Shown in pieces: positions 55,110 through 64,000 of a stretch of 64,000 nt of DNA. Positions within the stretch are counted from its first letter, which is position 1. Each line of letters opens with the position of its first letter. Location: positions 165,232,611 to 165,296,610 of the forward strand of contig NC_133666.1 in assembly GCF_037893015.1 (NCBI RefSeq), in the 5' to 3' direction. A model generated the notes under the pieces. That model did not search any database. It was given only the letters and a program-made list of their open reading frames with translations, and was not told the DNA's origin. The position numbers and the translations under genes are program-made. This stretch comes from Macrotis lagotis. Lineage: Eukaryota > Chordata > Mammalia > Peramelemorphia > Peramelidae.

Positions 55110-56302
55110 TCATATGAGTATTATCAGTGTCATTTTTCTATACAGGAATACATGCAGTTCATCATCATCATTAAGTCCCTCATATTTTCTCCTTCTCCTC
55201 CAATCTCTATGCTTTACCTGAGTCCTGTATCTGAAGATCAAACCTTCTGTTCAGCTCTGGCCATTCCAAAAGGAACATTTGAAATTCCCCTGGTTCATTG
55301 AAAGTCCATCTTTTTCCCCTGGAAGAGCATTCAGTCTTGCTGGGTAGTTCATTCTTGGCTGCATTCTAAACTCTTTTGCCTTCTGGTATATTGTATTCCA
55401 AGCCCTATGAGCTTCCAATGTAGTTGCTGCTAAGTCCTGTGTGTTCCTGACTGCAGTTCCATGATATTTGAACTGTGTCCTTCTGGATGCTTGTAATATT
55501 TTCTCTTTGACTTGGGAGTTCTGGAACTTGGCTATAATATTCCTAGGGGTTGGCTTTTTGGGATTTCTTTCTCGGGGGGGAACGGTGGATTCTCTCCATT
55601 TCTATTTTGCCCTCTGCTTCTAGAATATCAGGGAAATTTTCCTGTAGTAATTCTTTGAAAATGATGTCAAGGCTCTTTTCCTGATCATGGCTTTCAGGTA
55701 TTCCAATAATTTTTAAATTATCTTTCCTAAGTCTGTTTTCCATATCAGTTGTTTTTTCAATGAGATATTTCACATTTTCTTCTAATTTTTCATTTTTTGG
55801 TTTTGAAGTTTTGATTCCTGATTTCTGGTAAATTCATCAATCTCCCTGAATTCTATTCTTTGTCTGAAGGATTTGTTCTCCTCAGAGAGTTTTCTTATCT
55901 CTTTTTCCATCTGGCCAATTTTGCTTTTTAAAGCATTCTTCTCCTCAATAACTTTTTTGAATTGTTTTATCCATTTGAGCTAAGCTGGTTTTTAGCATGC
56001 TATTTTCTTCAGCATTTTTTTTGTATTTCCTTGACTAAGCTGCTGACTTCATTTTCATGTTTTTCCTGCATTTCTCTCCTTTCTTTTCCCAGTTTTTCTT
56101 CCAACTCCCTCATTTGATTTTCAAAGTCTTTTTTGAGCTCTGTCATAGACTGAGCCCAATTTCTAGTTTGTTTTTTTTTTTTGGAGTCTTTAGATGCAGG
56201 AGCTTGTGCTTCCTCATCTTCAGACTGAGTATTTTGATCCTTCTTGGGCTCATTTGCAAAATATTTCTCAATAGTCTTCCTCTTATTTCTCTGCTTACTC
56301 AT
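55110..56302 (-). pseudogene. ORF1 of the HAL1-like element (L1 ORF1p-type RNA chaperone), disrupted
   Basis: L1 ORF1p is a trimeric RNA-binding chaperone that coats LINE RNA. The ATG at 56302 begins MSKQRNKRKTIEKYFANE, a basic N-terminus. A long heptad-like coiled coil follows (about residues 45-200; ELKKDFENQMRELEEKLGKE, later KIGQMEKEIRKLSEENKSF). The RRM region lies at about 55740-55580 (LRKDNLKIIGIPESHD, then QENFPDI and MERIHRSP). A C-terminal domain-like segment lies at about 55545-55350 (RNIIAKFQNSQVKEKIL, TTLEAHRAWNTI). Frameshifts fall at an A-run near 56015, an A-run near 55785 and a G-run (plus strand) at 55574-55580. The open pieces are 97 and 76 codons. Domain order and length agree with a full ORF1p. 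It is dead but lightly damaged. Confidence 0.87.
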
Positions 56303-56941
56303 TTTCCCAGCCTGGTCCTGGTTTGGGGGTACTTCCTGAGCTTTTGGGACACTCCCACAAGGATCTCAGTGTGTGAGACCCTCCTGGTCTGTGAATGACC
56401 ATAAGCGCTCCCCTCTGCCAGGGGCCAAGAGCTCTGCAGTCTCTCTTCACTCCCCTCCCTCAGCTCAATGGGCTTATGCCCTGGGGGCTCCTGCTTATGG
56501 GCTCTGCCTGCTTCTGTTTCCAGGTCTGGGCTGCTGAAAGACCAAGTTGCTTGCTGTGTGCCCTGAGGGCTGGGCTCCATGTGCTCCCTCTGGCAGAGGT
56601 CCCCCGCTGTTATCCCACTTTGTGCCCAGTGCTCCCCGGGGTGCAGCTCAGGAGACTCCCCGCTGCTGTGAGCCGCAGCTCCCAGCGCCCTGGGGCTGCC
56701 TCCCAGAGGCTGAAGTTCTTGAGCTCTGGCGGGCTACCCCTCTGGCAGGCCGCCCCTCCGACCCGGGGGAGCAGAGCCTTTTTGCTCTTTTCCAGGTTAC
56801 CTTGAGTAGAAGAACTGCCTCACTGGGTCCTTTTGTGGCTTCTGTCTCTTGAAAGTTTAGTTAGAGTCCTTAGCTTATGAGTTTTATCAGAGAGCTCCTA
56901 AGACTGGATCCCTTCTTGTCACCATCTTGGCTCCACCCCCC
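56303..56941 (-). promoter_or_regulatory. 5'UTR/internal promoter of the HAL1-like element
   Basis: Much the most GC- and CpG-rich stretch of the window (for example GAGCCGCAGCTCCCAGCGCC near 56668). A CCAAGATGG word near the extreme 5' end matches the YY1 site that positions L1 transcription start in placental mammals. Forward-strand frames of 101-136 codons here are shadows of GC-rich composition. Confidence 0.75.
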
Positions 56942-56956
56942 CACAATACGTTTTCT
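56942..56956. repeat. TSD right (HAL1-like element)
   Basis: CACAATACGTTTTCT; the CG in this copy versus TG in the other suggests CpG decay on one side. Confidence 0.92.
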
Positions 56957-57037
56957 AAAAGAAACACTTGAATAGACAAACATAAAGTCAAGGTAGACAG
57001 GAGCAAAATCTATTGCGTTTTAAGTTGAAGTTAAAAA

Positions 57038-57052
57038 AAAAAAAAAAACAGG
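57038..57052. repeat. Poly-A run
   Basis: About 17 A; within the L1 endonuclease segment and a cause of frame loss. Confidence 0.8.
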
Positions 57053-58429
57053 AGTAGAAAAAGAAAAAATAGACCTAATTAAAAGAGATAAGGAAAGAAA
57101 CTACACTTTACCAAAAGGTACCACAGACAATGAAGTAATATCAACACTAAAAATATATGCAACAAATGATAAGGCATCTAAATTCTTAAAGAAGTCCTCA
57201 TGACCAAACAAGAGATAGGGAAGATTACAAAATGTAACAAAGATAATTTTGATTATATTAGATTTGAAAGCTTTTACATAAAGTAAAGCAAAGGAACTAA
57301 GATTATAAGGAAATATAAAAACTAGAAATAATCTTTACAGTAAGTGTTTGATAATGGCCTTATTTCTTACATATATAGAAAATTGAGTTAAATTGAAAAG
57401 AATACAAACCATTTCTCAATTGGAAAATCGTCAAAGGATATTAGCTAGCAGTTTTCATATGAAGAAACAAAGTTATCTATGGGCATATGAAGAAGTGCTC
57501 TAAGTAATTTTTGATTAGAGAAATGGAAATTAAAGCAACTCTTGAGGTACCACCTCACAGTTTTCAGATTAGCTAATATGACAAAAAAAAAAGGAAAATT
57601 ATAAAGATTGGAGAGGATGTGGGAAAACTGAAACACTAATGCAATATTGGTGGAGTTGTGAACCCATCTACCATTCTAAGAAGTAATTTAGAACTATCCC
57701 CAATCAATACACAATCAAACAATATTAGGTCTATATCCCAAAGAGATCAAAAAAGGGAAAGGGACCTATATCTGAAAATATATTTAATAGCAGCCCTTTT
57801 AATGGTGAAAAATACTGGAAATTGAAGGTATGCCCATCAACTGTGGCATATGAATGTAATGGAATCCTACTGTGCAATAAGAAATTAAGAGCAGGTGGAT
57901 TTCTGAAAAAATTTCAAAAGACTTGAAAGAACTAATGCAAAGTGAGATGAGCAGAACCAGAAAAATATCATACATGATATCAACAGCATTGTGTAATGAT
58001 CAGCTATGAATAACTGAGCTCTTCTCAGGAATACAATGATCCAAGACAAATACAAAGTACTTACAAAGGAAAGTGAAGTCCTCATCTAGATAAAGTTCTG
58101 ATGAACTCTAAATGCAGACTGAAGTATATTTTTTTCATTTTTTTATTTGAGCTGATTCTTTTTTCACAACTATGACTAATATGGAAATATGTTTTACATG
58201 ATAGCACAGGTAATCAAATTGCCTACCATTTTGGGAAGAGGGGAGGGAGAGGAAAGAGGAAGAAAAGTTTGGAACACAAAATCTTATAAAAATGAATGCT
58301 AAAAATTATATTGACTTATAATTGGGGAAAACATACTATTAAAAAAGAAACAAGCAATTTTTGAAAGGGGGTAATTAAGGGGTGTTCAGCCTGGTCCATT
58401 CCTCCTCTTCTCTCATTCATACACACATA

Positions 58430-58492
58430 CTCATTTATTCACACATACATACACACAGACACACATACACATACCACACAGACACAGACACA

Positions 58493-58534
<42 letters not shown>
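58430..58534. repeat. (CA)n satellite
   Basis: Degenerate CACACATA/CAGACA units pass into about 20 pure CA units. Confidence 0.96.
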
Positions 58535-58537
<3 letters not shown>

Positions 58538-58587
58538 TTTTGCCAGTCATTTTTTTAATCCAAATATAATAATTTCTATTTTTCTGC

Positions 58588-58865
58588 AGAGGTTAGAGAT
58601 GGTACAGTAAATAAAGTCCTGGGGTTAGAGTCAGAAAGACTTTGGGTTCAGTTCTAGCCTCAGACACATTATCTGTGGAATCCCCAGCAAGTCCTTTAAC
58701 CTCTGCCTCACTTTCCGCAAGTATAAAATGGGAATCATAATGAATGACACCTATCTATTTCACAGGATTATTGTGAGGATTAAATGAAATAATATTTGTA
58801 AAGAGTTTGGGACAGTGCCTATACAGAGGAGAAACTTAATAAATACTTAATATCTCCCACTACCC
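58588..58865 (+). mobile_element. MIR-like/type D SINE, sense, near full length
   Basis: GGTTAGAGATGGTACAGTAA, GGTTCAGTTCTAGCCTCAGA, CAAGTCCTTTAACCTCTGCC, TATAAAATGGGAATCATAAT, GGATTATTGTGAGGATTAAA, CAGTGCCTATACAG and AACTTAATAAATACTTAATA. Confidence 0.93.
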
Positions 58866-59069
58866 TTTTTATTTTCCTGCTGCCAAAAAAATATGCAATC
58901 ATCTTAGTGTCAGTTTTGTGGTAATTATAAATTACTCAGAATAAACTGGAGAATTTCTTTAAAGATCTTCCACTCACTCCACTTCCTCCTTCCTAGCCTA
59001 GCTATCCAAGGTTTATCTCTTGTGAACATAAGCAAAAATAGAGAAAAAAATGGGGAAAAATTCTCCTTA

Positions 59070-59165
59070 CTAGATTTTAAACAGGCTGAGGACAGAAAAC
59101 TGTCTTATCTTGCTCTCCTTCATCACTTAACATGAAGTTTAGTAAATTTTTGTTGAATGACTGGA
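59070..59165 (+). mobile_element. L2 3' end, sense
   Basis: GAGGACAGAAAACTGTCTTA, TTAGTAAATTTTTGTTGAAT, GACTGG. Confidence 0.68.
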
Positions 59166-59975
59166 CGAGACATTTTCCACTGTGAGAAATCAGACAAATG
59201 TTTATGTTAGCTTTACCCTTCAGATTTAAACCTAGCTCTTTCTACTTATTTCTATGTTCCCTAGAGAATCAGATGAAAAGGGATCATTTATGATCATTTA
59301 TGTAAATATTAAGATCTTTTCCATCTTTTTAGTATTTAGTATTTTTAAGTTGCAATTTTTTTCTGAAATGTGTCTGACAATGTGAGCTGAAATATCATGA
59401 CTTAGTCCAGGTATCTGTCCATACAATGTGCCATAAGCTATGTATATATTTGTAGTATGTTCAGCACAATGAAAAATTATTGAAGTTCCTGGAATAAATA
59501 TTAACATTTAAGATTGTTAAAGATGATGATCTGCTTCCTGAGCTCAATATTTTTTTTGTTGGTACTTAATTAAATTCTAACTGTAAAGCAACTGACTTTC
59601 CATGGAGAGTTATGGGAATACTTAGAAGGGTTCCATGAGGTTGACAAAGAGATGAACCAGCCAGACTCATTGTTTTGTGCATAATAAGACAACAAAATTC
59701 ACCACTTTTAGTTAAGCAGAAATTGTGTTGTGGAAAGGACATTTCTAAAAAGTGACCTGATCTTTAAATAATGCCAGAAATTTTAATAAAATAGGAATTA
59801 ATGCCTTCTTTTTAGAGCAAAAGTGGGATGAAGGGGTAACTGAAGGAGCCAAGAATCATAGCTTTTAGACCATCTATAAACCACAATAGAGATTTTAGTT
59901 CTATGAAATGTGAGATCCTTGTCCATTGACCATGGGGTGGATTCCTTATTGAAGGAAATGAATCATATAAATCTT
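59166..59975. other. Unassigned sequence
   Basis: Nothing recognised. Confidence 0.4.
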
Positions 59976-59990
59976 GACATTCTAATTATA
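59976..59990. repeat. TSD left (SINE 59991)
   Basis: GACATTCTAATTATA, exact match to 60152-60166. Confidence 0.94.
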
Positions 59991-60151
59991 TTTGATATTT
60001 GTTTTTAGATTTTTGCAAGACAAAATGGGGTTAAGTAGCTTACCCAAGGCCATACAGCTAGGTAATTACTAAGTGTCTGAGGCTGGATTTGAACTCAGGT
60101 ACTCCTGACTCCAGGGTCAGTGCGCTATCCACTGTACCACCTAGCTGCCCA
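59991..60151 (-). mobile_element. Type A SINE, antisense, with TSD
   Basis: T-rich start, TTTTGCAAGACAAAATGGGG, ACAGCTAGGTAATTACTAAG, GGATTTGAACTCAGGTACTC, head ACCACCTAGCTGCCC. GACATTCTAATTATA flanks it at 59976-59990 and 60152-60166. Confidence 0.95.
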
Positions 60152-60166
60152 GACATTCTAATTATA
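60152..60166. repeat. TSD right (SINE 59991)
   Basis: GACATTCTAATTATA, exact match to 59976-59990. Confidence 0.94.
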
Positions 60167-60984
60167 AATTAAACCAAAGGCAATGAAGAAGTTACCACTA
60201 AAAGGAAGACTGGTTCCAGATAAGGGGTGGACAGAGTTGGTTTTGTTATACACTCAAAGGCAATAAGAGACATCATTCATGGGACATTTGGTCATCTCAC
60301 TTTGCAATGCATGTGATAAACATTTTGGGAAAAAAACATGAAAACAAGTGAAGTTTTCACACAAAGGTATGAAAATGTAGAGAAATTTTATGAAGACTTT
60401 GATAAAATACTCCAAATATACTTTTTAAATTTAATTTCAAATAAAAGGTAGAAAAGATAAGAATATTGAAAAATAGATTAGAAAGCATGGACCAGGAATA
60501 AGAAAACTAAAAGACTTACTACACAGAAGTCTCACAGTTTATATATCATGAATATTCTTTGAGAAAAATAAATCACTAGACATTAGGAAGATTAAATTAG
60601 ATGAAGATTAAATAATACCACCAATAGATAGTAAACAACTCATTACTGATATGAATTGTATTGCTGAATTCTTCATCTATATCCAGAAAGACCACCAGGA
60701 TAAATATCAAAGTTAGTATAAAGATAGAGGCAAAAAGAAACAGAAAAAAACATATGGAATGTAATTGAAAAAATGTAATGTTGACCTATCTTAGCAAGTT
60801 ATTGGTGATGAAGAAAGGACATAGACTATAATAATTTCACACATTTAGTCAATGTAAACCAGTTATTATAACACAGAGACCAAAAGAGCCTGAAATGAAC
60901 TCTGACAATTATCAAATGGAAAGAGATGGCTACCAAAGACAATCTTGCATTAGAATACAAAATATTTTGTAAAATATTATGGAT
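60167..60984. other. Unassigned AT-rich sequence, possibly decayed L1
   Basis: A-rich on the plus strand and directly followed by a recognisable L1 segment, so part of it may be the same L1; no diagnostic text was seen. Confidence 0.35.
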
Positions 60985-61255
60985 TCCCAATTGATATGAA
61001 CATGATTATCAAAGAAAGAAATTCAAGCTATTAATTACATTGTAAATGCTCCAGATCAATAATGATTATAGAAATGAAAATTAAAGCAATTCTGAAGTTC
61101 TACCTCATACCTAGCAGATTAGCAAAGTTGACCAAAAAAAAAAATGGCAAATGTTGGAGAGGCTGGTGAAAATACTTTCATTTATGCATTGTAGATGAGT
61201 TTATAAATTGGTATGGTTATTATGGGAAATAATCTGGAACTATGGACAAATATGA
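60985..61255 (+). mobile_element. L1 ORF2 fragment, sense
   Basis: AATTCAAGCTATTAATTACA, AAATGAAAATTAAAGCAATT, CTGAAGTTCTACCTCATACC, TAGCAGATTAGCAAAGTTGA and AATCTGGAACTATG. It ends abruptly at the L2 block. Confidence 0.8.
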
Positions 61256-61692
61256 GTATCCCCTACATCTCTAACTGGGGCCTTTTGTCTCTTCACATCA
61301 CATTATTTCACTCGGTAATCTCCGGATTAACTGTTATGGCTATGCTGATTATGCTTTATCATTCTTATTCAGCTCTAAACTCTCTCCTGACTTCTACTCT
61401 CACTATATCTCCAACTGTTCATTGGAAATCTTGAATTGGATGTCCCATAGACACCTTAAACTCAAGACATTCAAAATTTAACTTGTTTTCCTTGAGCCCT
61501 TCCTTTTTCCTAATTTTCCCTTTCATTGCCCAAAGATACTACCACTCCACCATCTCCAGTTATCCAGGCTCACCCATTGGGTGTCATTCTTGACCCTTCA
61601 TTCTCTCTCACCCTCCTATATCTAATTACTTATTAAGTATTGTAATTTCTGTATTCATAAAATGCCTCTAACTGCTCCCTTCTCTCTATTCC
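61256..61692 (+). mobile_element. L2 ORF2 distal fragment, sense
   Basis: ATATCTCCAACTGTTCATTG, GATGTCCCATAGACACCTTA, AACTCAAGACATTCAAAATT, ACCACTCCACCATCTCCAGT, ATTGGGTGTCATTCTTGACC and CTCACCCTCCTATATCTAAT. Confidence 0.82.
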
Positions 61693-61995
61693 AGGGTTAA
61701 AAGAAAGATCAATTAGATAGCTGAGTGGAAGATGGATTGGAAAATGTAAAACCTTAAGGCAGAAAGGCCAACCAGCAGGCTCTTGGAATAGTCTGGGAAT
61801 AAAATTATGATGACCTGTAGCAGTGGGGGTGGAGGCAACAAAGAAGAGAAACAAACATATATGAGAGATGTTCTGAAGGTAGAAATGACAGAATTTGAAA
61901 AAATATTAGACATTGGATTTTGAAGGTAAGGAGTTGAAGATGAAATTTAGGTTTGGGAGTCTCGTTGTTTGGGAGCATGGTGGTATCCACAAGCA
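61693..61995 (-). mobile_element. L2 ORF2 distal fragment, antisense
   Basis: AAGATGGATTGGAAAATGTA, CCAGCAGGCTCTTGGAATAG, ATATGAGAGATGTTCTGAAG, TAGACATTGGATTTTGAAGG, GAAATTTAGGTTTGGGAGTC. It covers the same part of L2 as the preceding sense fragment but in reverse. Confidence 0.78.
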
Positions 61996-62084
61996 TCTAC
62001 TGTTCACTTGCTAGGTGAATTTCTGGGATAAAAAGTCAAAAAACTAAACAGCTCTTGCCTTCAGAGAAAATGTCACCATGCCAC

Positions 62085-62605
62085 CTCCTTGCCCCCCAAC
62101 TCAATGAACACCGGAGTTCCCTACCCAGGAATCAAATTTAAAAATTCTCTATTTGACTTTTTTAAGTCTTCTATAACATGATCCCCTGATTTTCTAGTCT
62201 TTTTTACATCTTCCTTTCTTCCACATAATTTGTGACCCACTGACAATGGCCTTGCTGTTCCTGGCACAAAAATCTATATAATTTTCTAACTCTGATTTTT
62301 TTTCACTCTCCCTTGTGCTTGTAACAGTCTTCTTCCTCATCTCTACCTTGTGGCTACAAATCTCAGCAATAATGTCACCTTCTAGAAGAAGTCTTTCTCA
62401 ATCCCTTTTAATCATAATCCCTTTTAATCATAATGCCTTCCTTGGCTCTGTCCCTAGCTTGATTGGACCTGTTTACATGTTATCTCCTCCATTTGGTTGT
62501 GAACATCTTGAGAGCAGAGAATTCCTGTTGTCTTTCTTTGTATCCTTAGTACTTACCAAAATATCTGGCAAATCCCAAGGACTTAATAAAGTTTATTGAC
62601 TGAGA
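62085..62605 (+). mobile_element. L2 3' part, sense
   Basis: GAATCAAATTTAAAAATTCT, TCTTCCACATAATTTGTGAC-type text, ATCTTGAGAGCAGAGAATTC, AATATCTGGCAAATCCCAAG and GACTTAATAAAGTTTATTGA. A local 17-18 bp repeat (CCCTTTTAATCATAAT) occurs twice at 62403-62434. Confidence 0.8.
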
Positions 62606-64000
62606 ATAGCAAATTTATGGAATGACCAGATTAAGAGTCACATTGAATGAAGGAGAATAGATCTCTTGAGAGAAATCCAAATTATTTTCATTGAAAATCC
62701 ATTTATCCATTTGAGACATTTATGGCCAAATTCTTTTGTCAGATATACATCTCATGAAAATATGTTTTTGTTTTGTTTTGTTTTTTCCATATTAAGATTT
62801 CACTAAAAGAAAAATTTTAAAAGATTTTTAAAGTGATATTTTAGCATTATCCAGTTATGGGTCATCTCTTATTGATCTTACTCAAGTAACTATAGGGGAT
62901 CCCAAATCCTTGACTTTGAAAGTCAAAAATCTAATAATTTTAGGGAACCACATATACAAAATTGATCCCTTTTAAAGCAAGGATATTCATTTAAAATGGA
63001 TCTAGTTCATTGTGTTCACATCTTTGCATCATATGAACCAAAACATCTAATGACTTTAAATGAATTAGAAGTCTTGGCCCTCTCTGTTTAATTGCAGGAT
63101 ATAATTAACAAATGATTGAAATATTTTATCACTGAATAGAAATTTTATATCTTGCAATTTCTTTTGATAACTAGAGTTTAGCTAATTAATATAATCAAAT
63201 TATTTTCAAAGCCAGTTATTTATTCTGATCATTATTTCAGCTAAGATTTACCTGAAATACTTGCAATGAATTTCCTTAACATTAGGAGTATAGATTCTTT
63301 AAGTTTTAGTGGAGGGATGGTAATACAACTGTTATATTAGTAATAGGACTTTAAAATATATGCTATTAAAATGCAAATATGTTTTTATAGATTGAAAATA
63401 AAAGAATTTGTAATTCTTTTCCAACTAATCCAAGTATAAGTCTATTTAGAAAAATTCAATAATCTATAATTACCATTTGTTGACCTCAGGGATGGGATAG
63501 TCTTTTTACTTGAATATATCATCAACACTTTTAATAATCCTTTTGCCATCATGTAAACAGTCTTTGGATTAGCCATTTTTGATCTCTTAGGGTTTTGTTG
63601 CCAAGCTACTTCCACTACCACCTTTTTACATTTTGAAAAATTTTTTACTTTAAAAAAAATTCTAATAAATGTTTGTTCAAGGTACAAAAGTTCTCATAGA
63701 AGTTTGTTATAATTGAGCCTCTTCTTTTCTCTTCTTCCCTTCCCTTTTCCATGAACTGAATCCTTGATGGTGGTCTCATATTGTAAACAGTGACTAAATT
63801 TTCTCACTCTGATATCTTATACTTAGTAACTTCCCCTTTCTCCTCTCTGTAGCAAGCTATGAAAATTTAAGCTTATTCTAAAGGATGATGGACAGTCATG
63901 CTGTGCATAACTAACATGTGCCTCACAAATAGTTTCAACTATTTATTACTCATTATTATTGAAGATAGCCAGTTCTTTTGGGGGAACATATTCACAAAGC
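62606..64000. other. Unassigned sequence
   Basis: A short (TTTTG)n run lies at 62766-62785. The minus-strand 81-codon frame 63442-63687 (contains WQQNPKRSKMANPKTVYMMA) was examined and matches no family I know. Otherwise no repeat or gene was recognised. Confidence 0.4.

Larger units (their letters stand above)
53815..56941 (-). mobile_element. Complete HAL1-like half-LINE (ORF1 only) with TSD
   Basis: A 3127 bp insertion on the minus strand. Its 5' end reads GGGGGTGGAGCCAAGATGG, like the first bases of placental L1s, with a YY1-type site (CCAAGATGG). A CpG-bearing 5'UTR of about 640 bp is followed by an ORF1 (56302 to about 55110) and a 1.3 kb 3' region with an A-rich end (T-rich on the plus strand, 53815-53850). 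No endonuclease or RT segment is present. Flanking CACAATATGTTTTCT (53800-53814) and CACAATACGTTTTCT (56942-56956) form a 15 bp duplication with one mismatch. The element therefore inserted in this ORF2-less form, which defines a half-LINE and is not a later deletion. It needs L1 proteins in trans. Confidence 0.9.
53035..58360 (+). mobile_element. L1 LINE remnant, sense, interrupted by a HAL1-like element
   Basis: The left block (53035-53814) holds the region before ORF2 (GGTTACATCCCTAGATGGGA, CACTTGAACCTTACTCTCAT) and the start of the endonuclease domain (GTGAATATGAATGGGATGAA, translated N-Q-N-P-T-I-C at about 53788-53808). The right block (56957-57196) continues that endonuclease frame (KETLE, then ATCTATTGCGTTTTAAG and GACAATGAAGTAATATCAAC). 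An internal deletion near 57196 then joins directly to the post-RT part of ORF2 (57200 on). The C-terminus and 3'UTR run to about 58360. All frames are broken. Confidence 0.88.

Noticed and set aside
56395..56852. 101-136 codon plus-strand frames in GC-rich DNA
   Set aside because: Antisense shadows of the half-LINE 5'UTR; GC-rich DNA has few stops by chance.
5571..60151. tRNA genes at the SINE heads
   Set aside because: A- and B-box-like motifs are present but the cloverleaf is not intact and SINE bodies follow; these are tRNA-derived SINEs.
63442..63687. 81-codon minus frame containing WQQNPKRSKMANPKTVYMMA
   Set aside because: Looked briefly like a domain remnant, but no family matched and there are no supporting signals.
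1..64000. CRISPR array or prokaryotic operon
   Set aside because: No regularly spaced direct repeats, no ribosome-binding-site-led gene series; composition and repeats are mammalian.

Overview
The window is mammalian, almost certainly marsupial, intergenic or intronic DNA. The main evidence is the repertoire of interspersed repeats. Many copies of a tRNA-derived SINE carry the marsupial head GGGGCAGCTAGGTGG and the B-box GGTTCAAATCC. With them are long decayed L1, L2, L3/CR1 and RTE LINEs, MIR-like SINEs and AT-rich unique sequence. A dasyurid or a related Australian marsupial is my guess from the SINE body (ATTACCTAGCTGTGTGGCC), but species cannot be fixed without a search. I see no intact protein-coding gene, no tRNA or rRNA gene and no CRISPR array. 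The open frames present are short, mostly run through microsatellites or LINE remnants, and are not credible genes.

I use working SINE names. Type A is a short, A-tailed, L1-like insertion. Type B is longer and ends in TGGTCTTCTTC...GAAGGACAA. Type C has the body 'aaatgagctggagaaggaaatgg...ccaagaaaacccc'. MIR-like/type D has 'cctcagtttcctcatctgtaaaatggg...'. Type A copies are the youngest: five have clean 13-16 bp target-site duplications (TSDs), and a sixth has a blurred one.

Layout by region. 0-8 kb: 5'-truncated L1 with TSD, L3/CR1 remnant, an unidentified pseudogene candidate, and an inverted SINE-B pair hit by a type A SINE. 8-16 kb: mostly unassigned, then an L2 3' end, an antisense L1 ORF1 remnant and an L1 ORF2 remnant. 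16-20 kb: a repeat-poor stretch. 21-35 kb: dense SINEs, an RTE-like LINE whose 3' tail resembles the type B SINE, and several SINEs nested inside older SINEs. 35-45 kb: MITE-like copy, GGAA satellite, and a 1.9 kb antisense L2 containing two younger SINEs. 45.6-47 kb: a 125 bp near-identical inverted repeat around a 1.07 kb unique loop. 48-51 kb: MITE-like copy, an exon-like/CRE/GC-box segment, and purine-rich satellite. 51-58 kb: two L1 remnants; the second is interrupted by a complete 3.1 kb half-LINE (HAL1-like) element with 15 bp TSDs, an ORF1, no ORF2, and three antisense SINE modules. 58-64 kb: SINEs, a head-to-head L2 pair, and unassigned sequence.

Nothing here forms a working gene system. 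The interest lies in the structure of the HAL1-like element, the probable SINE-LINE partnership, and the several inverted repeats that would make long double-stranded RNA if the region is transcribed.
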